A stretch of 34,758 bases of DNA, taken from contig CAISJJ010000225.1 of NCBI GenBank assembly GCA_903885595.1, positions 1-34,758 of the forward strand. The letters run 5' to 3'. Made by a program: the position numbers and the translations under genes. This DNA comes from an uncultured Bacteroidales bacterium (GTDB lineage Bacteria > Bacteroidota > Bacteroidia > Bacteroidales > FEN-979). Under the pieces are notes generated by a model. The model was not told the DNA's origin, did not search any database, and saw only the letters and a program-made list of their open reading frames with translations. This document shows, one piece after another, positions 1-6,762 of this stretch. Within the stretch, counting starts at the first letter, position 1, and each line of letters opens with the position of its first letter.

Positions 1-484
1 TCAGTTCGAAAAAGAACAGGCCTGCCAATAAAACAACTATAATCAGCAGTTGATCGGTACCCTCAAGAATCGCAGTACGGATCGACCGGTGATAGGCCTC
101 CAGTATTGCCTGGTGAAAGAGAAAAAAATGAGTCAGGAAAGCAAAGAGTGCAACCAGGAAAAGTTCAATCATCCCCAGATGAAAATAAAAAACGCCTGCC
201 AGCACAACGATCAGGGTTGAAAGAAATGCGCTGAATATGGTCAGATCAAAGAAACGGCTCATCACGACATTAGTCTCCCGCGGCATTCCGCCAAGGAACC
301 TGAGAATACTCACCTGAATCCAGTGAAAATTAAGGGTAATCACCAGTAATACCATGTACAGGAGCAGCGAATACCTGCCGTATTCAACCGGGCCAAGAAA
401 CCTGATCGTTAAAACGATAAATGCCAGGTTAACAATAGCAGGAATGAATCGTCCGGCAAGATATTTAAATACTTCTTTTTTCAT
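1..484 (-). CDS. Polysaccharide flippase (Wzx/MATE-like), truncated by the window edge
   Basis: Reading the minus strand from the ATG at 484-482 gives an open frame of 161 codons that runs off the left edge without a stop, so only the N-terminal part is present. It starts MKKEVFKYLAGRF and contains the segment RFLGPVEYGRYSLLLYM, the 'gene for a lipid-linked sugar flippase' signature of N-terminal helices (hydrophobic stretch, then GxxxYGxY). At least four hydrophobic helices are visible, at roughly residues 10-28, 45-60, 85-105 and 110-130. By family knowledge such proteins move lipid-linked oligosaccharide units across the inner membrane. It begins 30 bp after the DUF4340 stop, on the same strand, so it may be cotranscribed. 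Family membership is fairly clear; the substrate is unknown. A second flippase lies at 25811-27277. Confidence 0.75.
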   Translation of the reverse strand, partial: MKKEVFKYLAGRFIPAIVNLAFIVLTIRFLGPVEYGRYSLLLYMVLLVITLNFHWIQVSILRFLGGMPRETNVVMSRFFDLTIFSAFLSTLIVVLAGVFYFHLGMIELFLVALFAFLTHFFLFHQAILEAYHRSIRTAILEGTDQLLIIVVLLAGLFFFEL

Positions 485-514
485 CTCAGGGGAAAATCAG
501 TATTCATGATCTTT

Positions 515-1582
515 TTACTTGTTAAAAGGCAGTTCCTTCAGAAAAAAGTGTTTTGGCCTCAGCACTTTATCAAAACTAAAATACTGAATGATCGTAAAAT
601 CCTTACCGTCATTCACTGAGGCATAAAGTCTGTCAGCATCGTATGGGAGCGGGTTCCCCTCCGGATCGGTTTGGCCATCAACCCCTTTCTTATGGTAAGT
701 CCTGATTGATTTACTAACCCCTGAGGTATCGGTCAGCGTGATGATGATGAATGGTTGAGAAGCTAGAATCGAATCCTTCCGGAACTTATCCATGTCATTG
801 AGTAAGGCTTCATAATTGAGGTTGCGGAAGCCGGATAAAAAGTTTAAGAGTCTGAGCGTATCATATTCAGGGATCTCAAGGTTATCAGAAAGAGAAATCA
901 GGGAAAACCTGTTATTTCCGTTGTTCCTGACCTCGTAGGAATATTCGGGCGTTGCGGGAACTTCAACCCTGACGTTCGCAATTTCCGGAATAGTCGACCT
1001 GAAAACTACGTAATCCCTCCAGTACTTTTCGATAGGGCTGTACCTTGGCGAAACAAACCCCCTGAAGCCCGGCTGGAAGGTTATAAAAGGCACCGATGAA
1101 TTTTCCATCAGCATGAAGCATCCCTGGTTACTCTGTGTTGCGCCTCCAACATAGTAAACCTTGGTAAGTTTTTCATGTGGGAACCATCGGATGGCGCCAA
1201 ACAGATCGATCCGGTAAACAACCTGGTATATCTCCACTTTCACTGCATTCACGGCAAGTTCCTTAACAATGTTGTTATGCGCAGCTTTGGCCACAGGCTG
1301 TTGAACCTCGATTTCAAGCATGGTCTTAAGCAACGCCTCAACATTGAGTTTTTGTGCCGGGTATTTATCATTCAGCATCCATTTTCCCGGTGATAATTTT
1401 GTCAGTTTAACCGTGTTATTATTTTTATCCGACATAAAGATCTTTGATACATTCGAAGAGTCGTCGAGCGCGAAGTTACTAAGGGAACGCCTGAAGGTAT
1501 TGGTGGATTGTGTAAGCCATAGAATCAGCGCAATGAGCCCAAGGACAATGAATGTGATAAAAAAAGATCTGTTTTTTTTCAT
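515..1582 (-). CDS. DUF4340 domain membrane-anchored protein
   Basis: A 355-residue protein with one N-terminal hydrophobic segment (about residues 7-25) after a basic start (MKKNR), so it is probably inner-membrane anchored with most of the chain outside the cytoplasm. The body begins with a stretch typical of DUF4340 proteins: segment, then a sentence like W-x-L-N-D-x-Y-P-A at about residues 68-77 (KWMLNDKYPAQ). In many bacteria DUF4340 genes sit directly after a GldG-family gene and an ABC permease gene, and the same order is seen here (gldF, gldG, this gene). That supports a role as accessory subunit of the same ABC-type complex; the biochemical role is not known. The 86-bp gap from gldG holds an inverted-repeat element (1610-1673). 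No catalytic motif was recognised. Confidence 0.8.
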   Translation of the reverse strand: MKKNRSFFITFIVLGLIALILWLTQSTNTFRRSLSNFALDDSSNVSKIFMSDKNNNTVKLTKLSPGKWMLNDKYPAQKLNVEALLKTMLEIEVQQPVAKAAHNNIVKELAVNAVKVEIYQVVYRIDLFGAIRWFPHEKLTKVYYVGGATQSNQGCFMLMENSSVPFITFQPGFRGFVSPRYSPIEKYWRDYVVFRSTIPEIANVRVEVPATPEYSYEVRNNGNNRFSLISLSDNLEIPEYDTLRLLNFLSGFRNLNYEALLNDMDKFRKDSILASQPFIIITLTDTSGVSKSIRTYHKKGVDGQTDPEGNPLPYDADRLYASVNDGKDFTIIQYFSFDKVLRPKHFFLKELPFNK

Positions 1583-1609
1583 AGGTTAATAATTTTGATT
1601 TCAATGGTC

Positions 1610-1673
1610 CATGGAATACCTATAAATTAACATTCACGGTTGGTATGAACGTTGTCCTTCTGGGTATTTCATG
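1610..1673. repeat. Small intergenic element with inverted ends (copy 1)
   Basis: The left end CATGGAATACCT (1610-1621) is matched in inverted orientation by GGGTATTTCATG (1662-1673), 10 of 12 positions. The interior contains ATTCACGGTT. A 62-bp sequence at 23130-23191 aligns with it over its whole length with one 2-bp gap: CATGGAATACC and ATTCACGGTT are identical and the right end is similar. The right end overlaps the gldG stop codon (1669-1671). It has no coding capacity. The repeat relation is seen in the sequence; its nature as a miniature mobile element or a regulatory motif is inferred. Confidence 0.5.
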
Positions 1674-3426
1674 ATTTTTTCTTTGGTATGGGGCGGGCAA
1701 AAGCTCGTTTTCGCAACCTGTATTTCACAATTCCGAACAGGACGATCAGGAACACCGGTAGCAGAATATTAAATATCTGCCAGAAAAGGCGTTGCTTAGC
1801 CACCCTGGCTGAGTCTAGCATCCTGAGCTTAAGTTCACGCGAACGAACAGAAATCAATCCCGAATCGTCACACAAATAGTTAACCACATTTAGAACCAGG
1901 TCTTTATTCCCAAATGACTGTTTCGTATACTGGTCATAGCCAAGTGGCAACGGATAGCCCTGTGAATAATGGAACTGATTTTTTGCAATATCCCCATCAG
2001 CCATGACGATCATCTTGGTTGGTTTGCTTTTCGCCCGGAATCCCAGGGAAGGATTACCTGCGAGTTCCGGCGGTATCCGGTAAAGAAAGGATGAATTAAA
2101 TTCCCCCTCCAGCAGCACGGCCACCGGCATCGGCCCCTTATTGAACATCCGTTCATCCGGTTCATTCTTTAGTATCTCCAGGTCAATAAGTGCAGGAGCA
2201 TTGATTGCCCGGGCATAGGGAGAAGTTTCAAGAAGGAAGGTTTTTTTCACCCCCGGAGCCATCACCGTATCAAGCGTGCTGATAAATTCTGTTTTGATGG
2301 CATTTAACCCATTCACAACCGGGTGATTTATGGTTGGCATCAACACCGGGAAAAAATACCATTTAAAATAATCAAACTGCGGCTGGTTCCCGATCTGACC
2401 CGTTTTAACTGGTATCGGCAATGCATTCATGTCCTGCACCAGGTTTATATTCAACCGCACGCCGTAATTGAACAGCATGTCCTCAAGATTAATATCATTC
2501 GGAATCCCGATTGTGCTGTTATATTTCTGAAGACTATCCATGCTGGCAAAAACCGGGTCGATGAGCCATAACACTTTTCCGCCACGCATGATGAACTGAT
2601 CGATCAGGAATTTGTCCCGTTCATCGAATGGTTTTGTCGGTTTTGCAATGATGATTGCACGATATTTATTGATGAGAACATCGTGTGTTGAATCGGTTTT
2701 GATGCGGATGGCCAGGCTGTTAATCTTTTTATTAAGTGTTACCCGATCAACATTATAGAATTCAGAAAGTGAATTCTGCAAATCAATGGATTCCAATTCA
2801 TTCAGTTCCCCCTGCCCCTCAATAATGGCCAGGCGAGGCTTGATTGCAGTCGTTAGATTTTTAATGACACTGGCGAGGTTATATTCAAGCGACTGGATGG
2901 AATTATTGAGGACCTTGTTGGGATCCTGCTGCAATTGTGCCATCAGAAGCTGGACGGGAATCTCCTTTCCATGATAGGAAACGATTGCCCCCGGAAAAAT
3001 GATAAGCTGCGAGGATTCACCCTTCTTATTTACACGGAGATCTGTTGGTTGCAACCCCTGCTCAACCAGTAAACGGTAGGCATCATTGCGGTCTTTGGCA
3101 TTTGGATTTTCAGATGGGTCGACAAATTCATACTGGATATTGTCGCTGTATGCCCTGAATTCATCAAGCATCTCCCTGGTTTCATTGGATAAACGCTGAA
3201 ATCCAGGTGGAAGATCACCGTATAGGTAAACTTTGAAAAACACCACATCGTCCAGCTTTTTAAGTAATTTTTTTGTAGCCGGCGCCAGCGAGTAACGCTT
3301 CTCAGCGGTAAGGTCAAAACGGGTAAAAATAAATGCAGCAATAATATTGAGCAAAACAACGATCGCAATGCCCAACGCCAGCCCGGTGATATTACCCCGT
3401 TTAATATTTTTTTTCCTGTCCGACAT
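1669..3426 (-). CDS. gldG: GldG, substrate-binding-like subunit of gliding-type ABC transporter
   Basis: A 585-residue protein with an N-terminal membrane helix (about residues 13-36), the family opening RFDLTAEKRYSLAPATKKLL just after it, a long extracytoplasmic domain, and a C-terminal helix (about 550-568) followed by a basic cytoplasmic tail (KYRLRKRAFARP). This matches the usual GldG plan and length. The middle contains the ABC_transp_aux-type core: the segment around residue 200 (RLAIIEGQGELNELE) and VLWLIDPV near residue 285. GldG pairs with permease GldF and ATPase GldA in Bacteroidota; GldA/F/G were first linked to gliding, but the genes also occur in non-gliding relatives. Here gldF lies just upstream, 82 bp away across an octamer repeat array, and no gldA is in the window. 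The transported substrate is unknown. Confidence 0.88.
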   Translation of the reverse strand: MSDRKKNIKRGNITGLALGIAIVVLLNIIAAFIFTRFDLTAEKRYSLAPATKKLLKKLDDVVFFKVYLYGDLPPGFQRLSNETREMLDEFRAYSDNIQYEFVDPSENPNAKDRNDAYRLLVEQGLQPTDLRVNKKGESSQLIIFPGAIVSYHGKEIPVQLLMAQLQQDPNKVLNNSIQSLEYNLASVIKNLTTAIKPRLAIIEGQGELNELESIDLQNSLSEFYNVDRVTLNKKINSLAIRIKTDSTHDVLINKYRAIIIAKPTKPFDERDKFLIDQFIMRGGKVLWLIDPVFASMDSLQKYNSTIGIPNDINLEDMLFNYGVRLNINLVQDMNALPIPVKTGQIGNQPQFDYFKWYFFPVLMPTINHPVVNGLNAIKTEFISTLDTVMAPGVKKTFLLETSPYARAINAPALIDLEILKNEPDERMFNKGPMPVAVLLEGEFNSSFLYRIPPELAGNPSLGFRAKSKPTKMIVMADGDIAKNQFHYSQGYPLPLGYDQYTKQSFGNKDLVLNVVNYLCDDSGLISVRSRELKLRMLDSARVAKQRLFWQIFNILLPVFLIVLFGIVKYRLRKRAFARPIPKKKS

Positions 3427-3438
3427 TTAATTTAATTC

Positions 3439-3510
3439 ACCAACTTACCAACTTACCAACTTACCAGCTCACCAACTTACCAGCTTACCAGCTTACCAGC
3501 TTACCAACTT
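3439..3510. repeat. Octamer tandem array (ACCAACTT / ACCAGCTT), nine copies
   Basis: Nine uninterrupted 8-bp units: ACCAACTT at 3439, 3447 and 3455, ACCAGCTC at 3463, ACCAACTT at 3471, ACCAGCTT at 3479, 3487 and 3495, ACCAACTT at 3503. On the gldF coding strand the unit reads AAGTTGGT, i.e. phased GGTAAGTT. The last gldF codon and stop (TGG TAA) lie at the edge of the array and match its unit, so the array begins at the stop codon. It fills most of the gldF-gldG gap. It is a simple tandem repeat, with no spacers as a CRISPR array would have. Confidence 0.93.
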
Positions 3511-4240
3511 ACCACTTCCTGCTCTCCAGAGACAACTTTGTCATCAGGATGAAAATCACAGTTACACTTGCAAAATAAATCAGATCCCGCGTATCAATCA
3601 CCCCACGGCTCATCGCAGCATAGTGGGCGTTAAGACCAAGCGATTCAATGATCAGGCCAGCCTTTCCTGAAACAATGAACGTATAAACAAACTCGAAACC
3701 CATATAGAGAATGAAACTGATAAAAACTGCCAGGATAAATGAAATAATCTGGTTATCAGTTAATGATGAGGCAAAAATCCCAATGGCTACAAAACTTGCG
3801 CCCAGGAAAAACAACCCGATGTAAGACCCCCAGATGCTGCCTGAATCAAGATTGCCCGGAGGAAGACCCAATTGGTAAACTGAAAAGTAGTAAACCAGGG
3901 TCGGTAAAAGGGAGATAATCACCAGGACTACCCCTGCAAAATATTTTGCGAGAATAACCTGCAGATCGGTGAGCGGCTGGGTCATCAGCAATTCAAGCGT
4001 GCCGCTTTTTTTCTCATCTGCAAATGAACGCATTGTAATGGCAGGAATGAGGAAAAGAAATACAAAAGGAGCCAGAATAAATAAACCGTCGAGTCCTGCA
4101 AAACCAAAATCAAGGATGTTGAACTCCAGCGGAAATACCCATAGAAAAAGCCCTGTCATCAGCAGGAAAACAATCATGACGACATAGCCGATGAGTGAGT
4201 TTAAAAAACCATTGATCTCTTTCTTAAAAAGAGTAAACAT
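3509..4240 (-). CDS. gldF: GldF, permease subunit of gliding-type ABC transporter
   Basis: A 243-residue polytopic protein of ABC-2 type with about six hydrophobic helices (first near residues 14-36). It opens MFTLFKKEINGFLNSLIGYVV, typical of GldF, and carries the ABC-2 permease signature around residues 70-95: TMRSFADEKKSGTLELLMTQP, i.e. the 'EEKxxGTxELLLTxP' coupling motif that contacts the ATPase. Length matches the family. Function by family: membrane channel of the GldAFG transporter. It is followed by gldG, and preceded by mgsA 69 bp upstream; that gap holds a TAnnTTTG promoter element (4263-4270), so gldF probably starts its own transcript. The stop codon lies in the adjoining octamer array. 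Confidence 0.9.
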   Translation of the reverse strand: MFTLFKKEINGFLNSLIGYVVMIVFLLMTGLFLWVFPLEFNILDFGFAGLDGLFILAPFVFLFLIPAITMRSFADEKKSGTLELLMTQPLTDLQVILAKYFAGVVLVIISLLPTLVYYFSVYQLGLPPGNLDSGSIWGSYIGLFFLGASFVAIGIFASSLTDNQIISFILAVFISFILYMGFEFVYTFIVSGKAGLIIESLGLNAHYAAMSRGVIDTRDLIYFASVTVIFILMTKLSLESRKW

Positions 4241-4262
4241 AGACGCAATTGTTTAAGGGGTG

Positions 4263-4270
4263 CAAAATTA
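4263..4270 (-). promoter_or_regulatory. Probable gldF promoter -7 element
   Basis: On the minus strand the sequence reads TAATTTTG, matching the Bacteroidota -7 consensus TAnnTTTG, about 22 bp before the gldF ATG. A TTTG lies further upstream (4289-4286 on the minus strand), but only 15 bp separate it from the -7 element rather than the usual 19 or so. The sequence after the element (GCACCCCTTAAA) is nearly the same as that after the moxR element at 22526-22533. Confidence 0.55.
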
Positions 4271-4309
4271 GTATTTTTCACGCATCAAATTGCATTATGC
4301 CGTAACATT

Positions 4310-4777
4310 TCAGGGGATTTGCCGGGAAACATAACCTGAATAATCGACCAGGCGCGGTTCATAAGGCTCTTTGAGCAGATGCGAAGAGATCATGAAATCG
4401 GCGGTGGAACGATTGCATGCGGTTGGAATATTATACACAACTGTTATCCGCAGCAACGCCTTCACATCCACATCATGTGGCTGGGGCTGCATCGGATCCC
4501 AGAAAAAAATGAGCAGATCAATCTTGCCTTCTGAAATCATAGCGCCTAATTGCTGATCGCCACCCAGGGGGCCCGATTTCAACTTCAAGATATCAAAAGT
4601 GATCTTCTCCTCCTCCTCCAGTTTATTCAGGATCGTCTCCTCAACCAGTTTGCCGGTAGTACCTGTGCAAATCAGATGATGGCCAAGCAGGGTTTTATAG
4701 TTGAATTCAACCCATTCCACCAGATCTTTCTTGCGGTTATCATGCCCGACAAGTGCAATATTTTTTGATTTTTCCAT
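4310..4777 (-). CDS. mgsA: Methylglyoxal synthase
   Basis: A 155-residue cytoplasmic enzyme that converts dihydroxyacetone phosphate to methylglyoxal and phosphate, a bypass used when sugar phosphates accumulate. The family motifs are all present: ALVGHDNRK with the conserved histidine (H12), TGTTG at 38-42 (phosphate binding), SGPLGGDQQ at 68-76 with the catalytic Asp (D74), FFWDP at 91-95, and PHDVDVKALLR at 100-110, whose H101 and D104 match the E. coli active-site residues His98 and Asp101. Compared with E. coli there is an extra acidic stretch of about a dozen residues (around 51-63, EEEE) between the phosphate loop and the GGDQQ motif. It lies after the DUF62 gene across two heptamer arrays. 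Identification is firm. Confidence 0.95.
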   Translation of the reverse strand: MEKSKNIALVGHDNRKKDLVEWVEFNYKTLLGHHLICTGTTGKLVEETILNKLEEEEKITFDILKLKSGPLGGDQQLGAMISEGKIDLLIFFWDPMQPQPHDVDVKALLRITVVYNIPTACNRSTADFMISSHLLKEPYEPRLVDYSGYVSRQIP

Positions 4778-4781
4778 TTTA

Positions 4782-4834
4782 ATTAGGCATTAGGCATTAG
4801 GCATTAGGCAATTGGCATTAGGCATTAGGCATTG
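4782..4834. repeat. Heptamer tandem array (ATTAGGC), about seven copies
   Basis: Seven-base units ATTAGGC at 4782, 4789, 4796, 4803, 4817 and 4824, with a variant AATTGGC at 4810 and a partial unit at the right end. On the coding strand of the flanking genes the unit reads GCCTAAT. It ends a few bases before the mgsA start codon (4777-4775) and directly adjoins a second, unrelated heptamer array at 4835-4923, so the mgsA 5' leader is built almost entirely of repeats. Confidence 0.9.
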
Positions 4835-4923
4835 GTCACTTGTCACTTGTCACTTGTCACTTGTCACTTGTCACTTGTCACTTGTCACTTGTCACTTGTC
4901 ACTTGTCACTTGTCACTTGTCAC
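4835..4923. repeat. Heptamer tandem array (GTCACTT), over twelve copies
   Basis: Twelve perfect units GTCACTT from 4835 to 4918, then a partial GTCAC (4919-4923). On the minus strand, the coding strand of the DUF62 gene, the unit is GTGACAA. The TGA of the first partial unit (4920-4922) is the DUF62 stop codon. The copies are identical, which points to recent expansion or slippage. No spacers are present. Confidence 0.95.
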
Positions 4924-5699
4924 AGGATCTCCACCGTCACCAGCTGATCCATTTTCAGGCCTAACAAGCTGCCGGCCTTGCCTTCGCGAATGGCGATTTC
5001 AAGGTATCCGCTGCTGGAAAAAAGCGCCAGCATTACCCCGGGACTTACATCCTTGTATGATTTACTGATCTCACTAATGCTGTAATTCGCCGATCGGAAT
5101 GTGATTGAAAATTTATGATTTTTAACGATCGATCTGAACAGCGACTCGGTGATATTCACAAATGCATTTTCATAATTGTCAATATAAATAACCTTTCCCT
5201 TGATCATGTCTCCCTGAATAACCGGCTGGAAAGCCATTTTCTGGAGGATTTTATCCTTGGGATGACCAAGCGCCTCAATGGGTTTTCCGCTGGCGATATG
5301 GCAAGCCACCTTCACAAATACATCACGTGACGGGAAGGTAAAATAATCCGAATCCTGAATGATGTCCAGCTCAATTATTCTGGTTGGCTTATCATCAAAA
5401 AGCAATGAAAATATCCCATTATCGGCACCTATGAAATAGTGGCCATGATGAAATACCAGGGTATGAGGCGTTTCAATGGCCGCTTCGGTATTGATGGCCA
5501 GGATATGGATTGTTCCTTCGGGGTAATTCCGGTAAAAATTGCGTACGATAAAGGCCGCCTGGTTAAGGTCAAAGGCTGGTATATGATGTGAAATATCGAC
5601 AATTTGTGCCTCAGGCAGCAGGCGCAGGATCGCTCCTTTGACTGCTCCGGCATAATGGTCTTTGACTCCCCAGTCGCTGGTAAGCGTAATGATAGCCAT
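4920..5699 (-). CDS. DUF62 / S-adenosyl-L-methionine hydrolase (adenosine-forming)
   Basis: A 259-residue protein of the SAM hydroxide adenosyltransferase (DUF62) family, which splits S-adenosylmethionine into adenosine and methionine with water or hydroxide as nucleophile; it is a relative of fluorinase and chlorinase. Seen in the sequence: LTSDWGVKD at 6-14 (family 'FTSDFGxxD' motif), DISHHIPAFDLNQAAF at 35-50, and GADNGIFSLL at 91-100. The usual 'VVDPGVGT' segment is replaced by INTEAAIET at about 69-77. Length is normal. The gene is divergent from phoH with face-to-face promoter elements, and its stop codon is supplied by the GTGACAA array. Family assignment is firm; the physiological purpose is poorly known in the family. 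Confidence 0.9.
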   Translation of the reverse strand: MAIITLTSDWGVKDHYAGAVKGAILRLLPEAQIVDISHHIPAFDLNQAAFIVRNFYRNYPEGTIHILAINTEAAIETPHTLVFHHGHYFIGADNGIFSLLFDDKPTRIIELDIIQDSDYFTFPSRDVFVKVACHIASGKPIEALGHPKDKILQKMAFQPVIQGDMIKGKVIYIDNYENAFVNITESLFRSIVKNHKFSITFRSANYSISEISKSYKDVSPGVMLALFSSSGYLEIAIREGKAGSLLGLKMDQLVTVEIL

Positions 5700-5710
5700 G
5701 GAATTATTCG

Positions 5711-5718
5711 TACTTTTG
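5711..5718 (+). promoter_or_regulatory. Probable phoH promoter -7 element
   Basis: TACTTTTG matches TAnnTTTG and lies 24 bp before the ATG at 5743. It sits upstream of the ATG at 5743 but downstream of the alternative in-frame ATG at 5662, which argues against the longer start. No good -33 TTTG is seen. It faces the minus-strand element at 5725-5732 across 6 bp. Confidence 0.55.
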
Positions 5719-5724
5719 CGTATT

Positions 5725-5732
5725 CAAAGGTA
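5725..5732 (-). promoter_or_regulatory. Probable DUF62 gene promoter -7 element
   Basis: The minus strand reads TACCTTTG, matching TAnnTTTG, 25 bp before the DUF62 ATG at 5699. The region where a -33 TTTG would be expected is T-rich but not a match. The two divergent promoters share the same 60 bp. Confidence 0.5.
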
Positions 5733-5742
5733 CAAATTATTC

Positions 5743-6702
5743 ATGAGTGAGAAAATAATAAACATCGAAACCATTCACCCGCTTGATATTTTTGGCGCAA
5801 ATGATCAGAATCTAGCGGTGGTGCGCAATTTTTTTCCAAAGTTGAAAATCGTTTCCCGTGACAATTATGTCAAGGCATTTGGGGAGGAAGAAGATCTTCT
5901 CGACTTCGAGGCTAAATTTTCAACACTCCTTCTCTATTTCGAAAAATTTGGCCGGCTTACAAAATCCGATATTACACTTTTACTCGGGGCAGAATCAAAT
6001 GGATCCCAGATGGCCTCTGAAGGACAGCAGGATGTGCTGGTCCATGGCAAGAATGGCATGTTGATTCGGGCGCGGACTGCAAACCAGCGCAAACTTGTCG
6101 ACAGCTGTCTGAAAAACGACCTGGTATTTGCCATTGGCCCTGCCGGAACCGGGAAAACATATACCGCTGTTGCGTTGGCCGTGCGTGCCCTTAAAAACAA
6201 GGAGATTCAGCGCATCATTCTCACCCGGCCTGCGGTGGAAGCCGGTGAAAACCTCGGCTTTCTCCCCGGGGATCTGAAGGAAAAACTTGATCCATACATG
6301 CAGCCATTGTATGATGCGCTGGGTGACATGCTGCCGACACAAAAACTGCTGCAATACATCGAAGACCGTGTAATAGAGATCGCCCCGCTGGCTTTTATGC
6401 GCGGGAGGACGTTAAACAATGCCTTCGCAATTCTGGATGAAGCGCAAAATACCACTCCCGGGCAACTCAAGATGTTCCTCACCCGGATGGGAGCTTCCGC
6501 CAAATTTATTGTAACCGGTGATATTACCCAGATCGATCTCCCAAGGAACCAGGTGAGCGGATTGATGCATTCGCAGGAGATACTGAAAAACATCCATGGC
6601 ATCGACTTCGTATATCTTGACAAATCAGACATCATCCGTCACAAGTTGGTAAGCAGGGTTATTGAGGCCTATGAAAAAGACAAAGTTCCAGCTGCCAAAT
6701 GA
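5743..6702 (+). CDS. PhoH family ATPase
   Basis: A 319-residue cytoplasmic P-loop ATPase. Walker A GPAGTGKT is at 132-139 and Walker B AILDEAQN at 229-236, with the family segment TRPAVEAGENLGFLPGDLKEK around 161-181 and FIVTGDITQIDLP near 255-267. The N-terminal part (about 1-110) matches the usual PhoH N-terminal region. PhoH-like proteins bind and hydrolyse ATP and are often linked to RNA metabolism, frequently near ybeY, which is not seen here. The frame is open upstream to 5662, but I chose the ATG at 5743 because the longer form would overlap the divergent DUF62 gene and cross the promoter element at 5711-5718, and because MSEKIINIE is a natural family start. Confidence 0.93.
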   Translation: MSEKIINIETIHPLDIFGANDQNLAVVRNFFPKLKIVSRDNYVKAFGEEEDLLDFEAKFSTLLLYFEKFGRLTKSDITLLLGAESNGSQMASEGQQDVLVHGKNGMLIRARTANQRKLVDSCLKNDLVFAIGPAGTGKTYTAVALAVRALKNKEIQRIILTRPAVEAGENLGFLPGDLKEKLDPYMQPLYDALGDMLPTQKLLQYIEDRVIEIAPLAFMRGRTLNNAFAILDEAQNTTPGQLKMFLTRMGASAKFIVTGDITQIDLPRNQVSGLMHSQEILKNIHGIDFVYLDKSDIIRHKLVSRVIEAYEKDKVPAAK

Positions 6703-6762
6703 ATCACCAGGGTGATTGCCAAAGACAAACCTGGAGGAACTAACTGAATCCATAAAACATGG

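Noticed and set aside
5662-5742. Longer PhoH start with 27 extra residues
   Set aside because: Would overlap the divergent DUF62 gene and lies upstream of the -7 element at 5711-5718.
6703-6720. Small inverted repeat ATCACC-AG-GGTGAT after phoH as terminator
   Set aside because: Stem is only 6 bp and no T-run follows, so it is not convincing as an intrinsic terminator.
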